A stretch of DNA of 5,708 nt from Rhodospirillaceae bacterium (GTDB taxonomy: Bacteria > Pseudomonadota > Alphaproteobacteria > Rhodospirillales_A > Casp-alpha2), in NCBI GenBank assembly GCA_003488105.1, contig DNMS01000114.1, forward strand, positions 1 to 5,708, in the 5' to 3' direction. The notes under the pieces were generated by a model that saw only the letters and a list, made by a program, of their open reading frames with translations, was not told the DNA's origin and did no database searches. A program made the position numbers and the translations under genes. Positions 1 through 5,131 of this stretch are shown here, piece by piece; within the stretch, counting starts at the first letter, position 1; each line of letters begins with the position of its first letter.

Positions 1-650
1 AGCCGATCATCACCGGCAGCGGGCAGATTTCCGGTTCGTTCACCGTGCAGTCTGCCCAGGATTTGGCCCTTCTGCTGCGCGCGGGTGCGCTGCCGGCGCC
101 GATTTCGATTCTCGAGGAACGCACCGTCGGCGCCAGCCTGGGCGCGGACAGCATCATGGCCGGGGAAACCGCCTGTATCGTCGGCCTGATCGCGGTGATC
201 GTGTTCATGGTCATCGCCTACGGCAAGTTCGGGGTGATGGCCAACGTGGCGCTGATCGCCAACCTGTTGCTGATTTTGGCGGTCCTGTCGGTGATCCAGG
301 CCACGCTGACGCTGCCCGGGATCGCCGGGATCGTGCTGACCGTCGGCATGGCGGTCGATGCCAACGTGCTGATATTCGAGCGCATCCGCGAGGAAGTGCG
401 CGCCGGGCGCACGCCGATCAGCGCCATCGACGCCGGCTACAGCCGCGCACTGACCACCATCATCGATGCCAACGTGACCACGCTGATCGCCGCCGTGCTG
501 CTCTACGCCTTCGGGTCCGGGCCGGTGCGGGGCTTTGCCGTGACGCTCGCCGTCGGCATCGCGACCTCCATGTTCACCGCGATCATGGTCACCCGCCTGA
601 TGGTCGTCGCCTGGCTGCGCCGCACGCGGCCTCAGGAACTGCCGGTCTAG
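1..650 (+). CDS. secD: Protein translocase subunit SecD, C-terminal part (5' end outside window)
   Basis: SecD is an inner-membrane partner of SecYEG. With SecF it uses the proton gradient to pull exported proteins through and release them on the periplasmic side. The reading frame is open from position 3 and gives 215 residues before the TAG at 648-650. The fragment begins in the end of the periplasmic domain (the RAGALPAPI stretch) and continues into the RND-type membrane domain. It shows the SecD signature [17 protein letters not shown] (nt 345-395) and a terminal [17 protein letters not shown] helix (nt about 531-581). Several hydrophobic helices are evident, and the C-terminus is short and ends in basic and polar residues. 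secF follows after 23 nt, so the two are surely co-transcribed. The N-terminal half and the promoter lie before the window. Nothing looks damaged; the gene is partial only because of the window edge. Confidence 0.97.
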   Translation, partial: PIITGSGQISGSFTVQSAQDLALLLRAGALPAPISILEERTVGASLGADSIMAGETACIVGLIAVIVFMVIAYGKFGVMANVALIANLLLILAVLSVIQATLTLPGIAGIVLTVGMAVDANVLIFERIREEVRAGRTPISAIDAGYSRALTTIIDANVTTLIAAVLLYAFGSGPVRGFAVTLAVGIATSMFTAIMVTRLMVVAWLRRTRPQELPV

Positions 651-673
651 GCGCCGGGTAGGATATAAAGATC

Positions 674-1609
674 ATGCGTCTCCTCAAGCTTGTCCCCGAC
701 GACATCAACATCTCCTTCATGTCGTTCCGCAAGGTGTTCCTGACGATGTCGGCCGTGGCCGTCGCGATGTCGCTGGCCCTGGTGTTCGTCAAGGGGATGA
801 ATTTCGGTATCGATTTCCAGGGCGGCATCCTGATCGAGGTGCGCATGCCGCAGGCCGCCAATCTGAGTCAGATGCGCGGACAATTGGGCGCGCTCGGCCT
901 GGGTGAGGTCAGCCTGCAGGAATTCGGCAATCCCGCCGACGTGTTGATCCGCATCGGCGCGCAGGACGGCGACGCGGCGGCGCAACAGGCCGCCGTTTCC
1001 GCGGTGAAGGACGCGCTTGGGGCCGGTGTCGATTACCGCCGCGTGGAATTCGTCGGGCCCAAGGTGTCGTCGGAACTGCTTATTGACGGCGTTCTGGCCG
1101 TGGTCGTGGCGATCATCGCCATGCTGATCTACATCTGGCTGCGCTTCGAATGGCAATTCGGCCTGGGGGCGGTCATGGCCTTGACCCATGACGTGCTCCT
1201 GACGCTCGGTATGTTTTCCCTGCTGGGTCTTGAATTCAACCTGTCGACGGTGGCTGCCGTGCTGACCATCGCCGGGTATTCGATCAACGACACGGTGGTC
1301 GTGTTCGACCGCATCCGCGAGGATTTGCGCAAGTACAAGACCAAGCCGGTGCCCGATCTGCTGAACGGTTCGATCAATGCGACCCTGTCCCGCACCCTGA
1401 TGACGTCCCTGACCACCCTGGTGGCGCTGCTGGCGTTGTTCTTCCTGGGCGGGGAGGTGATCCGCGATTTCTCCTTCGCGATGATCTTCGGTATCCTGGT
1501 CGGCACCTATTCGTCGATCTGCGTCGCTTCGCCGTTGTTGCTTTATACCAACGTGGCCGCCCGTGCCCGCGGTACCGGCGACGCCAAGGAGGCGGCGGAA
1601 ACGCCGTAA
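674..1609 (+). CDS. secF: Protein translocase subunit SecF
   Basis: SecF pairs with SecD in the inner membrane and supports proton-driven late steps of Sec export. The protein is 311 residues, normal for the family. A first membrane helix (about residues 20-40) leads to the SecF/SecD motif GIDFQGG (residues 45-51), then a small periplasmic domain. The VEFVGPKVS segment (124-132) precedes five further helices. The diagnostic motif GYSINDTVVVFDRIRE occupies residues 201-216 and includes the membrane Asp206 and the Asp212-Arg213 pair. The ATG at 674 is preceded by an AGGA at 660-663, a usable ribosome site, and the N-terminus has the usual MRLLKLVP-type start. It lies 23 nt after secD and 15 nt before the Mth938-domain gene. 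The C-terminal tail after the last helix is short and polar. It is intact, with no unusual residues noted. Confidence 0.97.
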   Translation: MRLLKLVPDDINISFMSFRKVFLTMSAVAVAMSLALVFVKGMNFGIDFQGGILIEVRMPQAANLSQMRGQLGALGLGEVSLQEFGNPADVLIRIGAQDGDAAAQQAAVSAVKDALGAGVDYRRVEFVGPKVSSELLIDGVLAVVVAIIAMLIYIWLRFEWQFGLGAVMALTHDVLLTLGMFSLLGLEFNLSTVAAVLTIAGYSINDTVVVFDRIREDLRKYKTKPVPDLLNGSINATLSRTLMTSLTTLVALLALFFLGGEVIRDFSFAMIFGILVGTYSSICVASPLLLYTNVAARARGTGDAKEAAETP

Positions 1610-1624
1610 GCGAAGACCTGATCC

Positions 1625-2023
1625 ATGCCCGGACTTGACGTCACGCCCCTGGTTCCCGCCGGCCGGAAGATCATCCAGGCCTACGGGGACGGGCGGTTCC
1701 GGGTCGCCGGCGAAGCCTTCGAGACCTCGATCCTGATTTGGCCCGACCGTTGTGTGGCGTGGGACGCGCACACCATCGCCGACCTGGACGCCGACGCCTT
1801 GCATCTGGCCATGACCGGGCCGGATGCTCCGGTGCCCCATGCGGAAATTCTCATCATCGGCTGTGGTGCGGCTTTCCTCGCGCCGCCCAAGGGTCTGCGC
1901 CAGGATCTGCGCGCGCGCGGCATCGCCGTGGAATGGATGGATACGGGGGCGGCCTGCCGCACCTTCAACGTTCTTCTGGGTGAGGATCGCCGCGCCGCGG
2001 CGGCCATTTTGGCCGTCGATTGA
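1625..2023 (+). CDS. Mth938-domain protein (DUF498 family, NDUFAF3-like)
   Basis: This is a 132-residue single-domain protein of the Mth938/DUF498 family, which includes human NDUFAF3, a mitochondrial complex I assembly factor. The bacterial protein has no proven biochemical activity. Family features seen are an N-terminal PLVPAGRKIIQAYGDGRFRV segment (residues 8-27), a strand with IGCG (78-81), and the C-terminal hallmark MDTGAACRTFNVLLGEDR (residues 105-122). There is no signal peptide or membrane helix, so it should be cytoplasmic. The ATG at 1625 is 15 nt after the secF stop. The ribosome site is weak, a purine stretch AAGCGAAGA at 1608-1616, which suggests translational coupling. Linkage of this family to secD/secF is a known alphaproteobacterial pattern and was noted for the NDUFAF3 family. 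A role in membrane-complex assembly is inference from that linkage and from the mitochondrial relative. Confidence 0.9.
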   Translation: MPGLDVTPLVPAGRKIIQAYGDGRFRVAGEAFETSILIWPDRCVAWDAHTIADLDADALHLAMTGPDAPVPHAEILIIGCGAAFLAPPKGLRQDLRARGIAVEWMDTGAACRTFNVLLGEDRRAAAAILAVD

Positions 2024-2039
2024 CGCGCTGCGGCATAGC

Positions 2040-2068
2040 TTCCCTTTACATGTCTTTTTCGGTATACT
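2040..2068 (+). promoter_or_regulatory. Possible promoter for the 231-residue protein gene
   Basis: A TATACT hexamer at 2063-2068 matches five of six bases of the sigma-70 -10 consensus. It stands out in a locally T-rich stretch just after the Mth938-domain gene. The best -35 at 17-nt spacing is TTCCCT (2040-2045), which is poor. A start near 2075 would give a leader of about 80 nt. This is a sequence-pattern guess only. Confidence 0.3.
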
Positions 2069-2153
2069 GAGCGCCTTCCAGAAGGATTATCCGACTCCCA
2101 GAATGGGAAAACGATCCAGAAGGACCGCTCCATTACGGAGCCGTGCAAAGAAA

Positions 2154-2849
2154 ATGACAGATGTAACCAAAGTGGGGGGCATAGCCCCTCAACTCGCAAA
2201 CCGTCCTGTTCCTCCCTCGAAAAGCACCGATAAATCGGCCGCGACCGGCGACGACACCAAAGCCGGCGAAGCCAAGGGTGCGCCCGCAACCTTCAACCTG
2301 CCCAGCGCGATTTCCGGTGGGGAGACAAAGGAGGTTTCGGCGGCGGAGGCGCTCAAGACGGTGTTTGCCAGCCTGAGCAAGGCATTCTCCGAGGCCGAGG
2401 ACAATCCCCCGGCTTCCGGCGCCGCGCTCGAAGCCCTGCTGTCCGACCTCAAGGTCGCGGCTCCCTTCCTTGACCGCGTGTTGGCGGCCCGTAAAAACGA
2501 GCTGACGGCCGCCGGTGACACGGAAGGGCTGAAGACCCTGGATGCCAGCCTGGCGGAAGCCGAAGCATCGCTTGCCGATGCCCGGACCCAGCTTGAAGGC
2601 GTGGCGGAAGAGGTGCCGGACGAAGAGGTGGTCGAAGACCCCGCGGTGACGGCGGCGCTGAACGCCATTCTCGGCGAGGGGCGGGACATTCCCGCATTCT
2701 CCGCCGACGAATTGCGTGAAGGCCGCAAGGAATTTGTTGCCCTGGTGTTCGACGACATCGCCGATTCCATCGGTCGTCACCGCAGCGCGGGTGTGCAGGC
2801 AGCGTCCTATACGCTGAGCACCCTCGGCGGGGCCAACCTGACGGCCTAA
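2154..2849 (+). CDS. Uncharacterised acidic, cysteine-free protein
   Basis: I do not recognise this 231-residue protein. Residues 1 to about 60 are rich in Pro, Ser, Thr, Lys, Gly and Ala and are probably disordered. The remainder looks helical and alanine-rich: segments about 62-80, 86-113 and 117-148, then an acidic EEVPDEEVVED stretch. The C-terminal part contains FSADELREGRKEF and VFDDIADSIGRHR. It has no Cys or Trp, only one Tyr, no signal peptide and no membrane helix. The frame is open far upstream. The ATG at 2154 is preferred because the protein composition becomes ordinary there, with a GGAG at 2137-2140 and a purine run just before it. An ATG at 2103 would add 17 very basic residues and is a possible alternative. 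Codon use is GC-rich like its neighbours. It lies 130 nt after the Mth938-domain gene, so it may have its own promoter. Confidence 0.75.
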   Translation: MTDVTKVGGIAPQLANRPVPPSKSTDKSAATGDDTKAGEAKGAPATFNLPSAISGGETKEVSAAEALKTVFASLSKAFSEAEDNPPASGAALEALLSDLKVAAPFLDRVLAARKNELTAAGDTEGLKTLDASLAEAEASLADARTQLEGVAEEVPDEEVVEDPAVTAALNAILGEGRDIPAFSADELREGRKEFVALVFDDIADSIGRHRSAGVQAASYTLSTLGGANLTA

Positions 2850-2878
2850 GCGGCAGTCTTTCCGTTAGTTGATTGCGG

Positions 2879-2897
2879 CCGCACCTCCTGGGTGCGG
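2879..2897 (+). other. GC-rich hairpin after the uncharacterised gene
   Basis: A perfect 7-bp stem, CCGCACC (2879-2885) with GGTGCGG (2891-2897), closes a 5-nt loop 29 nt downstream of the stop codon at 2849. Only a TTT (2903-2905) follows, so the T-run expected of an intrinsic terminator is missing. It may be a weak or Rho-assisted terminator, or an RNA-stabilising 3' end. Confidence 0.35.
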
Positions 2898-2934
2898 GGC
2901 GATTTCATGCGTCCGAGCGATGGGATAGTGCGTG

Positions 2935-2963
2935 GCCTGCTTTTAGCCAGAGGCGGACATTGG
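2935..2963 (+). repeat. Left arm of imperfect 29-nt inverted repeat
   Basis: This segment matches the reverse complement of 3291-3319 at 20 of 29 positions, and seven of the nine differences are transitions. The best-kept part is the inner end: GCGGACATTGG here against CCAACGTCCGC on the other side, 10 of 11 paired. Together the arms bracket the AT-rich island at 2964-3290. They may be two copies of a dispersed intergenic repeat or the ends of a small inserted element. Confidence 0.5.
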
Positions 2964-2988
2964 TTAAAACTGTGAGCCGTTCTATTAT
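2960..2988 (+). promoter_or_regulatory. Possible promoter for the small membrane protein gene
   Basis: TTGGTT (2960-2965, three of six to the -35 consensus) is followed after 17 nt by TATTAT (2983-2988, five of six to the -10 consensus). The predicted start near 2995 would leave a leader of about 40 nt before the ATG at 3035. The -35 box overlaps the inner end of the left inverted-repeat arm. AT-rich DNA produces such matches easily, so this is tentative. Confidence 0.35.
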
Positions 2989-3034
2989 TCTTCTGTGTCC
3001 AAAACGAAATTTTTTAGAGAGAATTGCAGAGATC

Positions 3035-3262
3035 ATGGAACATTCTGATTTATTGCTTCTCGCAGCAATACTCGGCCCGTTAGTTTTTTTTGGAGAATTA
3101 AAAAGAAAAAAATTTCACTCATCAGATAAATATAAAGAAGAAAGGATAAAATACAGAACATATTCGTCGTATTTATTTATTAATAAAAACATATTCACCC
3201 CTATCCAAGGACTAATATACGTAGCTTGGGTGGTAATATGGATTTTTCTATACGCAATTTGA
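3035..3262 (+). CDS. Putative small two-helix membrane protein in AT-rich DNA
   Basis: I do not recognise this 75-residue product. It has a hydrophobic segment at residues 5-20 (DLLLLAAILGPLVFFG), then a strongly basic, Lys- and Tyr-rich middle (KRKKFHSSDKYKEERIKYR, about 23-41). A second hydrophobic segment follows at about 54-74 (IQGLIYVAWVVIWIFLYA). The positive-inside rule would place the middle in the cytoplasm and both ends outside. By my count the gene is about 30% G+C (69 of 228 bases), far below its neighbours, which suggests transfer from an AT-rich source. The ATG at 3035 has a weak purine site upstream (AGAGAGA, 3016-3022). In-frame GTG 2972 or TTG 2960 starts would lengthen it. 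It converges on the reverse-strand gene that ends at 3390. No known toxin, immunity or phage motif is apparent. That it is coding at all is inferred from the intact frame and the regular helix-loop-helix pattern. Confidence 0.5.
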   Translation: MEHSDLLLLAAILGPLVFFGELKRKKFHSSDKYKEERIKYRTYSSYLFINKNIFTPIQGLIYVAWVVIWIFLYAI

Positions 3263-3290
3263 ATGATGCGGCACTAGAAACGTTCGCAGG

Positions 3291-3319
3291 CCAACGTCCG
3301 CTCCGGGTCAAAAGAGGAC
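3291..3319 (-). repeat. Right arm of imperfect 29-nt inverted repeat
   Basis: This is the partner of 2935-2963 (20 of 29 matching in reverse complement). The right copy also holds an inner palindrome: ACGTCC (3294-3299) pairs perfectly with GGACGT (3316-3321) around a GCTCCGGGTCAAAAGA middle. It lies between the small AT-rich gene and the terminator of the reverse-strand gene. Confidence 0.5.
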
Positions 3320-3329
3320 GTCTCGGACC

Positions 3330-3361
3330 AAAAGAAAACGGGGCTGCCAGTGGCAGCCCCG
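3330..3361 (-). terminator. Rho-independent terminator of the PuuD-like gene
   Basis: Read on the reverse strand, a perfect 10-bp GC-rich stem (3352-3361 with 3339-3348) closes a 3-nt loop. It is followed by TTTTCTTTT (complement of 3330-3338). It begins 28 nt after the stop codon of the gene ending at 3390, the expected place and orientation. On the forward strand no T-run follows, so it should not work well for the convergent small gene. Confidence 0.88.
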
Positions 3362-3389
3362 CTTCACGTCGGTATTCGGTTTTAAAGGC

Positions 3390-3995
3390 TTAGAACACGT
3401 TCTGCGCCGATACCATGGCGTAGAGCATGGGGATCGAGAGCAGCGTGTTGGTACGCGAAAACAGCATGGCCGTGCGCGCCGCCGCGGCCTTTTCCTCGGC
3501 CGTTGCTTCGACGATGCCGAGCGCCTTCTTCTGGTTCGGCCAGATCACGAACCACACGTTGAACCACATGATGATGCCGAGCCACATGCCGATGCCGATG
3601 GCGGTCGACTTGGCGACTCCACCCTGCAGGCCCAGGGTCATGGCATCAACCAGATAGCCGTTCATGCCGGCCAGGATCAGGCCGGTGACGAGGGTCGCCA
3701 TGGCGCCCCAACGGAACCAGAACAGGGCGGCCGGTGCAATGACCTTGCCGATGGCCGGTTTCTGTTCGTCCGGAATTTTGCCCATGTTCGGGATCTGGAC
3801 GAAGTTGAAATACCACAGCAGGCCGATCCACATAACGCCGGACAGCACGTGCAGCCAGCGGAACAGGAACGCGAACCAGGCATGTCCGCCCGGCTGACCT
3901 TCGCCCGTCACGGCGGTGACGGCGAGAACCATGAGAATGGTGAGAATGAAACCGGCGATTACCGTGTTTCGTAAGTTTGACAGGATAGCGGCCAT
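3390..3995 (-). CDS. PuuD-type (urate oxidase N-terminal domain) membrane protein lacking cytochrome c domain
   Basis: The 201-residue product resembles the membrane part of PuuD, the inner-membrane urate oxidase whose full-length form carries a C-terminal cytochrome c. About five hydrophobic helices are seen: roughly residues 11-30, 42-63, 86-111, 131-153 and 182-198. The strongest family signature is RWLHVLSGVMWIGLLWYFNF (residues 46-65), whose His49 is a likely haem or metal ligand by analogy. Helix 3 contains FWFRWGAM, helix 4 GIIMWFNVWFVIWPNQKKALG. No CXXCH haem-c motif is present and the stop at 3390 is followed directly by a terminator, so this is a complete short form rather than a truncation at the window edge. 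The ATG at 3995 has an ideal AAGGAGG ribosome site 8 nt upstream, suggesting high expression. No purine-degradation gene is nearby. A urate-oxidising role is therefore doubtful; an electron-transfer or haem-binding membrane role is an alternative guess. Confidence 0.8.
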   Translation of the reverse strand: MAAILSNLRNTVIAGFILTILMVLAVTAVTGEGQPGGHAWFAFLFRWLHVLSGVMWIGLLWYFNFVQIPNMGKIPDEQKPAIGKVIAPAALFWFRWGAMATLVTGLILAGMNGYLVDAMTLGLQGGVAKSTAIGIGMWLGIIMWFNVWFVIWPNQKKALGIVEATAEEKAAAARTAMLFSRTNTLLSIPMLYAMVSAQNVF

Positions 3996-4003
3996 TGTCC
4001 GAT

Positions 4004-4010
4004 CCTCCTT
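4004..4010 (-). promoter_or_regulatory. Consensus Shine-Dalgarno of the PuuD-like gene
   Basis: The reverse strand reads AAGGAGG, a full match to the anti-Shine-Dalgarno, with 8 nt to the ATG at 3995. It fixes the start codon and is the strongest ribosome site in the window. Confidence 0.9.
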
Positions 4011-4029
4011 CGACTTGTTTGTCTATTAA

Positions 4030-4043
4030 CCCCAATAAACCCG
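4030..4043. repeat. 14-bp direct repeat, copy 1
   Basis: CCCCAATAAACCCG here is repeated exactly at 4060-4073, a 30-bp period close to three helical turns. Copy 1 lies 35-48 nt upstream of the PuuD-like start codon. The arrangement suggests a protein-binding operator or a leader RNA element for that gene. Confidence 0.6.
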
Positions 4044-4059
4044 GCGGTCGGGCTGAAAG

Positions 4060-4073
4060 CCCCAATAAACCCG
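4060..4073. repeat. 14-bp direct repeat, copy 2
   Basis: This is identical to 4030-4043. Between the two copies, and overlapping the edge of this one, a 5-bp hairpin GGGCT-GAA-AGCCC (4050-4062) can form. If the candidate reverse promoter at 4088-4115 is right, both copies lie in the transcribed leader. Confidence 0.6.
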
Positions 4074-4085
4074 CCCGCATGTCAC

Positions 4086-4124
4086 GGAATATAAAGCCTG
4101 ACAGGGCCGCATCAACGATATTCC
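4086..4124. promoter_or_regulatory. 7-bp inverted repeat around the candidate reverse promoter
   Basis: GGAATAT (4086-4092) and ATATTCC (4118-4124) are perfect inverted copies 32 bp apart, about three helical turns. One arm overlaps the proposed -10 and the other lies just upstream of the proposed -35 of the PuuD-like gene. This is operator-like geometry but short, so chance is not excluded. Confidence 0.3.
4088..4115 (-). promoter_or_regulatory. Candidate sigma-70 promoter for the PuuD-like gene
   Basis: On the reverse strand TTGATG (complement of 4110-4115, four of six) and TATATT (complement of 4088-4093, five of six) are separated by 16 nt. Transcription would begin near 4081 and give a leader of about 85 nt containing both 14-bp repeats and the consensus ribosome site. 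Confidence 0.5.
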
Positions 4125-4155
4125 TCGTCCTCAATTCCGATTAGAGGCATATATC

Positions 4156-4172
4156 AAGGCGCACCGCGCCTT
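4156..4172. other. Small perfect hairpin upstream of the phytoene-synthase-like gene
   Basis: AAGGCGC (4156-4162) and GCGCCTT (4166-4172) form a 7-bp stem with an ACC loop. No T-run follows on either strand, so it is not a standard terminator. It buries the TTG at 4171, which argues against that codon as the start of the downstream gene. Confidence 0.35.
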
Positions 4173-4221
4173 GCGCGGCCCATCCCACAACGCCCGGAAA
4201 CGGGAGAAATTCACGACCGTC

Positions 4222-5103
4222 ATGGCAAATAACGCCGAATCATCGACCGGAATTCCCACCCCGGAGGTCCTGGCGCCGGTCATGGCGGACCTGCGCCGCG
4301 ACGACCGCGACCGCTATCTGACGGCCCTTTTGGCGCCGCCGGAAGCCCGCGAAGGCCTGATCGCGCTCTACGGTTTCAACCTGGAGATCGCCCGCGTGCG
4401 GGAAACCGTGTCGGAGGAGCTGATCGGACGCATGCGCCTGCAATGGTGGCGCGATCGCCTGGACGACATCTATGCCGGCACGCCGCCCAAGCACCCCGTG
4501 GCCGAGCCGCTTGCCTGGGCCGTCGCCCGCTTCGCCGTGCCCCGGACCGTTCTGGAAGACCTGATCGCCGCCCGTGAGGATGACCTTGCGGGCGAGGCGC
4601 CGGCGGACCTGGCGGCGCTGGAAGATCATGCCCGGCGCACCGCCGCCCCGGTGGTGTCCCTGGCCCTGCGCGTGTTGGGGCAGGACAGCGGTCCCGCCGC
4701 CGCCGTCGCCACGGACGTCGCCATGGCCCAGGCCCTGACCGGCATCCTGCGGGCCGTGCCCTTTCATCTGCGGACCGGGGTGGTGCGCCTGCCGGGTGAC
4801 CTGTGCCGCACGGCGGGTCTCGATCTGGACCGTTTGCGCGACCGTGGCCCCACGGGGCAGGAGAAAGCACTGTCCGACGTCGTCGCCCAGATCGCCGACC
4901 GGGCGCAAGACGCGCTCATCGCCGCGCGCCGTCATCGAGTGCCGCGCCGGGCCCTGCCGGCGCTGTTGCCGGCACGTCTGGCGGCCCGCGACCTGAAGCG
5001 CCTGATGCAGGCCGGGTTCGATCCGTTCGCGGGATCGGTCATGCGGGTGGACGGTCTGCGTCCGTTGGTCTTGTTGATGGCCCGCATCGGCGGGAAACTC
5101 TAG
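4222..5103 (+). CDS. Phytoene/squalene-synthase-family protein, NDUFAF6-like, probably non-catalytic
   Basis: This is a 293-residue protein of the squalene/phytoene synthase fold, closest in pattern to the alphaproteobacterial relatives of mitochondrial NDUFAF6, a complex I assembly factor. Seen in order are DDRDRYLTALLAPPEAREGL (27-46), ALYGFNLEIARVRE (48-61), and the family hallmark RLQWWRD (72-78). The two aspartate-rich sites that bind magnesium-diphosphate in true synthases are lost. By alignment Ala57 and Glu61 replace the first-motif aspartates, and the second motif reads RAVPFH (177-182) where RDVGED is usual. Prenyl condensation is therefore unlikely. The ATG at 4222 is chosen over TTG 4171, which sits in a hairpin and would add a basic non-family leader. 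GGGAG at 4202-4206 is a somewhat distant ribosome site. ATG 4282 is a later alternative. The TPR gene follows after 28 nt. An assembly role is inference from family and linkage. Confidence 0.88.
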   Translation: MANNAESSTGIPTPEVLAPVMADLRRDDRDRYLTALLAPPEAREGLIALYGFNLEIARVRETVSEELIGRMRLQWWRDRLDDIYAGTPPKHPVAEPLAWAVARFAVPRTVLEDLIAAREDDLAGEAPADLAALEDHARRTAAPVVSLALRVLGQDSGPAAAVATDVAMAQALTGILRAVPFHLRTGVVRLPGDLCRTAGLDLDRLRDRGPTGQEKALSDVVAQIADRAQDALIAARRHRVPRRALPALLPARLAARDLKRLMQAGFDPFAGSVMRVDGLRPLVLLMARIGGKL

Positions 5104-5131
5104 GACGCCGGATCGGGGCCGGGGCAGGGAT

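Noticed and set aside
647..1840. Long reverse-strand open frame of 397 residues across secF
   Set aside because: It lies opposite clear secF and Mth938-domain coding sequence. Its Gln/His/Arg/Gly-rich composition is typical of an antisense shadow in GC-rich DNA.
1824..2153. Upstream extension of the 231-residue protein to a start at 1824
   Set aside because: This part overlaps the Mth938-domain gene in another frame and reads as Arg/Ser/Ala-rich shadow sequence until about 2103-2154.
2961..2968. CtrA-like half site (TTAACCAA on the reverse strand)
   Set aside because: Only one half is present, with no second TTAA at the required spacing.
2873..3034. N-terminal extension of the small membrane protein to TTG 2873
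   Set aside because: It would run through a hairpin and the left repeat arm and changes composition sharply. The ATG at 3035 directly precedes the first membrane helix. In-frame TTG 2960 or GTG 2972 remain possible.
4141..4160. Forward promoter at TATATC (4150-4155) for the phytoene-synthase-like gene
   Set aside because: No acceptable -35 hexamer lies 16-18 nt upstream. A promoter for this gene must exist if it is no longer in the secDF transcript, but I cannot place it.
4171..4221. TTG start at 4171 for the phytoene-synthase-like gene
   Set aside because: The codon sits in a perfect hairpin, there is no ribosome site, and the added residues are basic and unlike the family N-terminus.
4240..4935. 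Reverse-strand open frames of 231 and 164 residues opposite the phytoene-synthase-like gene
   Set aside because: These are shadow frames: Arg/Gly/Pro-rich or His/Gln-rich composition and overlap with a well-supported gene.
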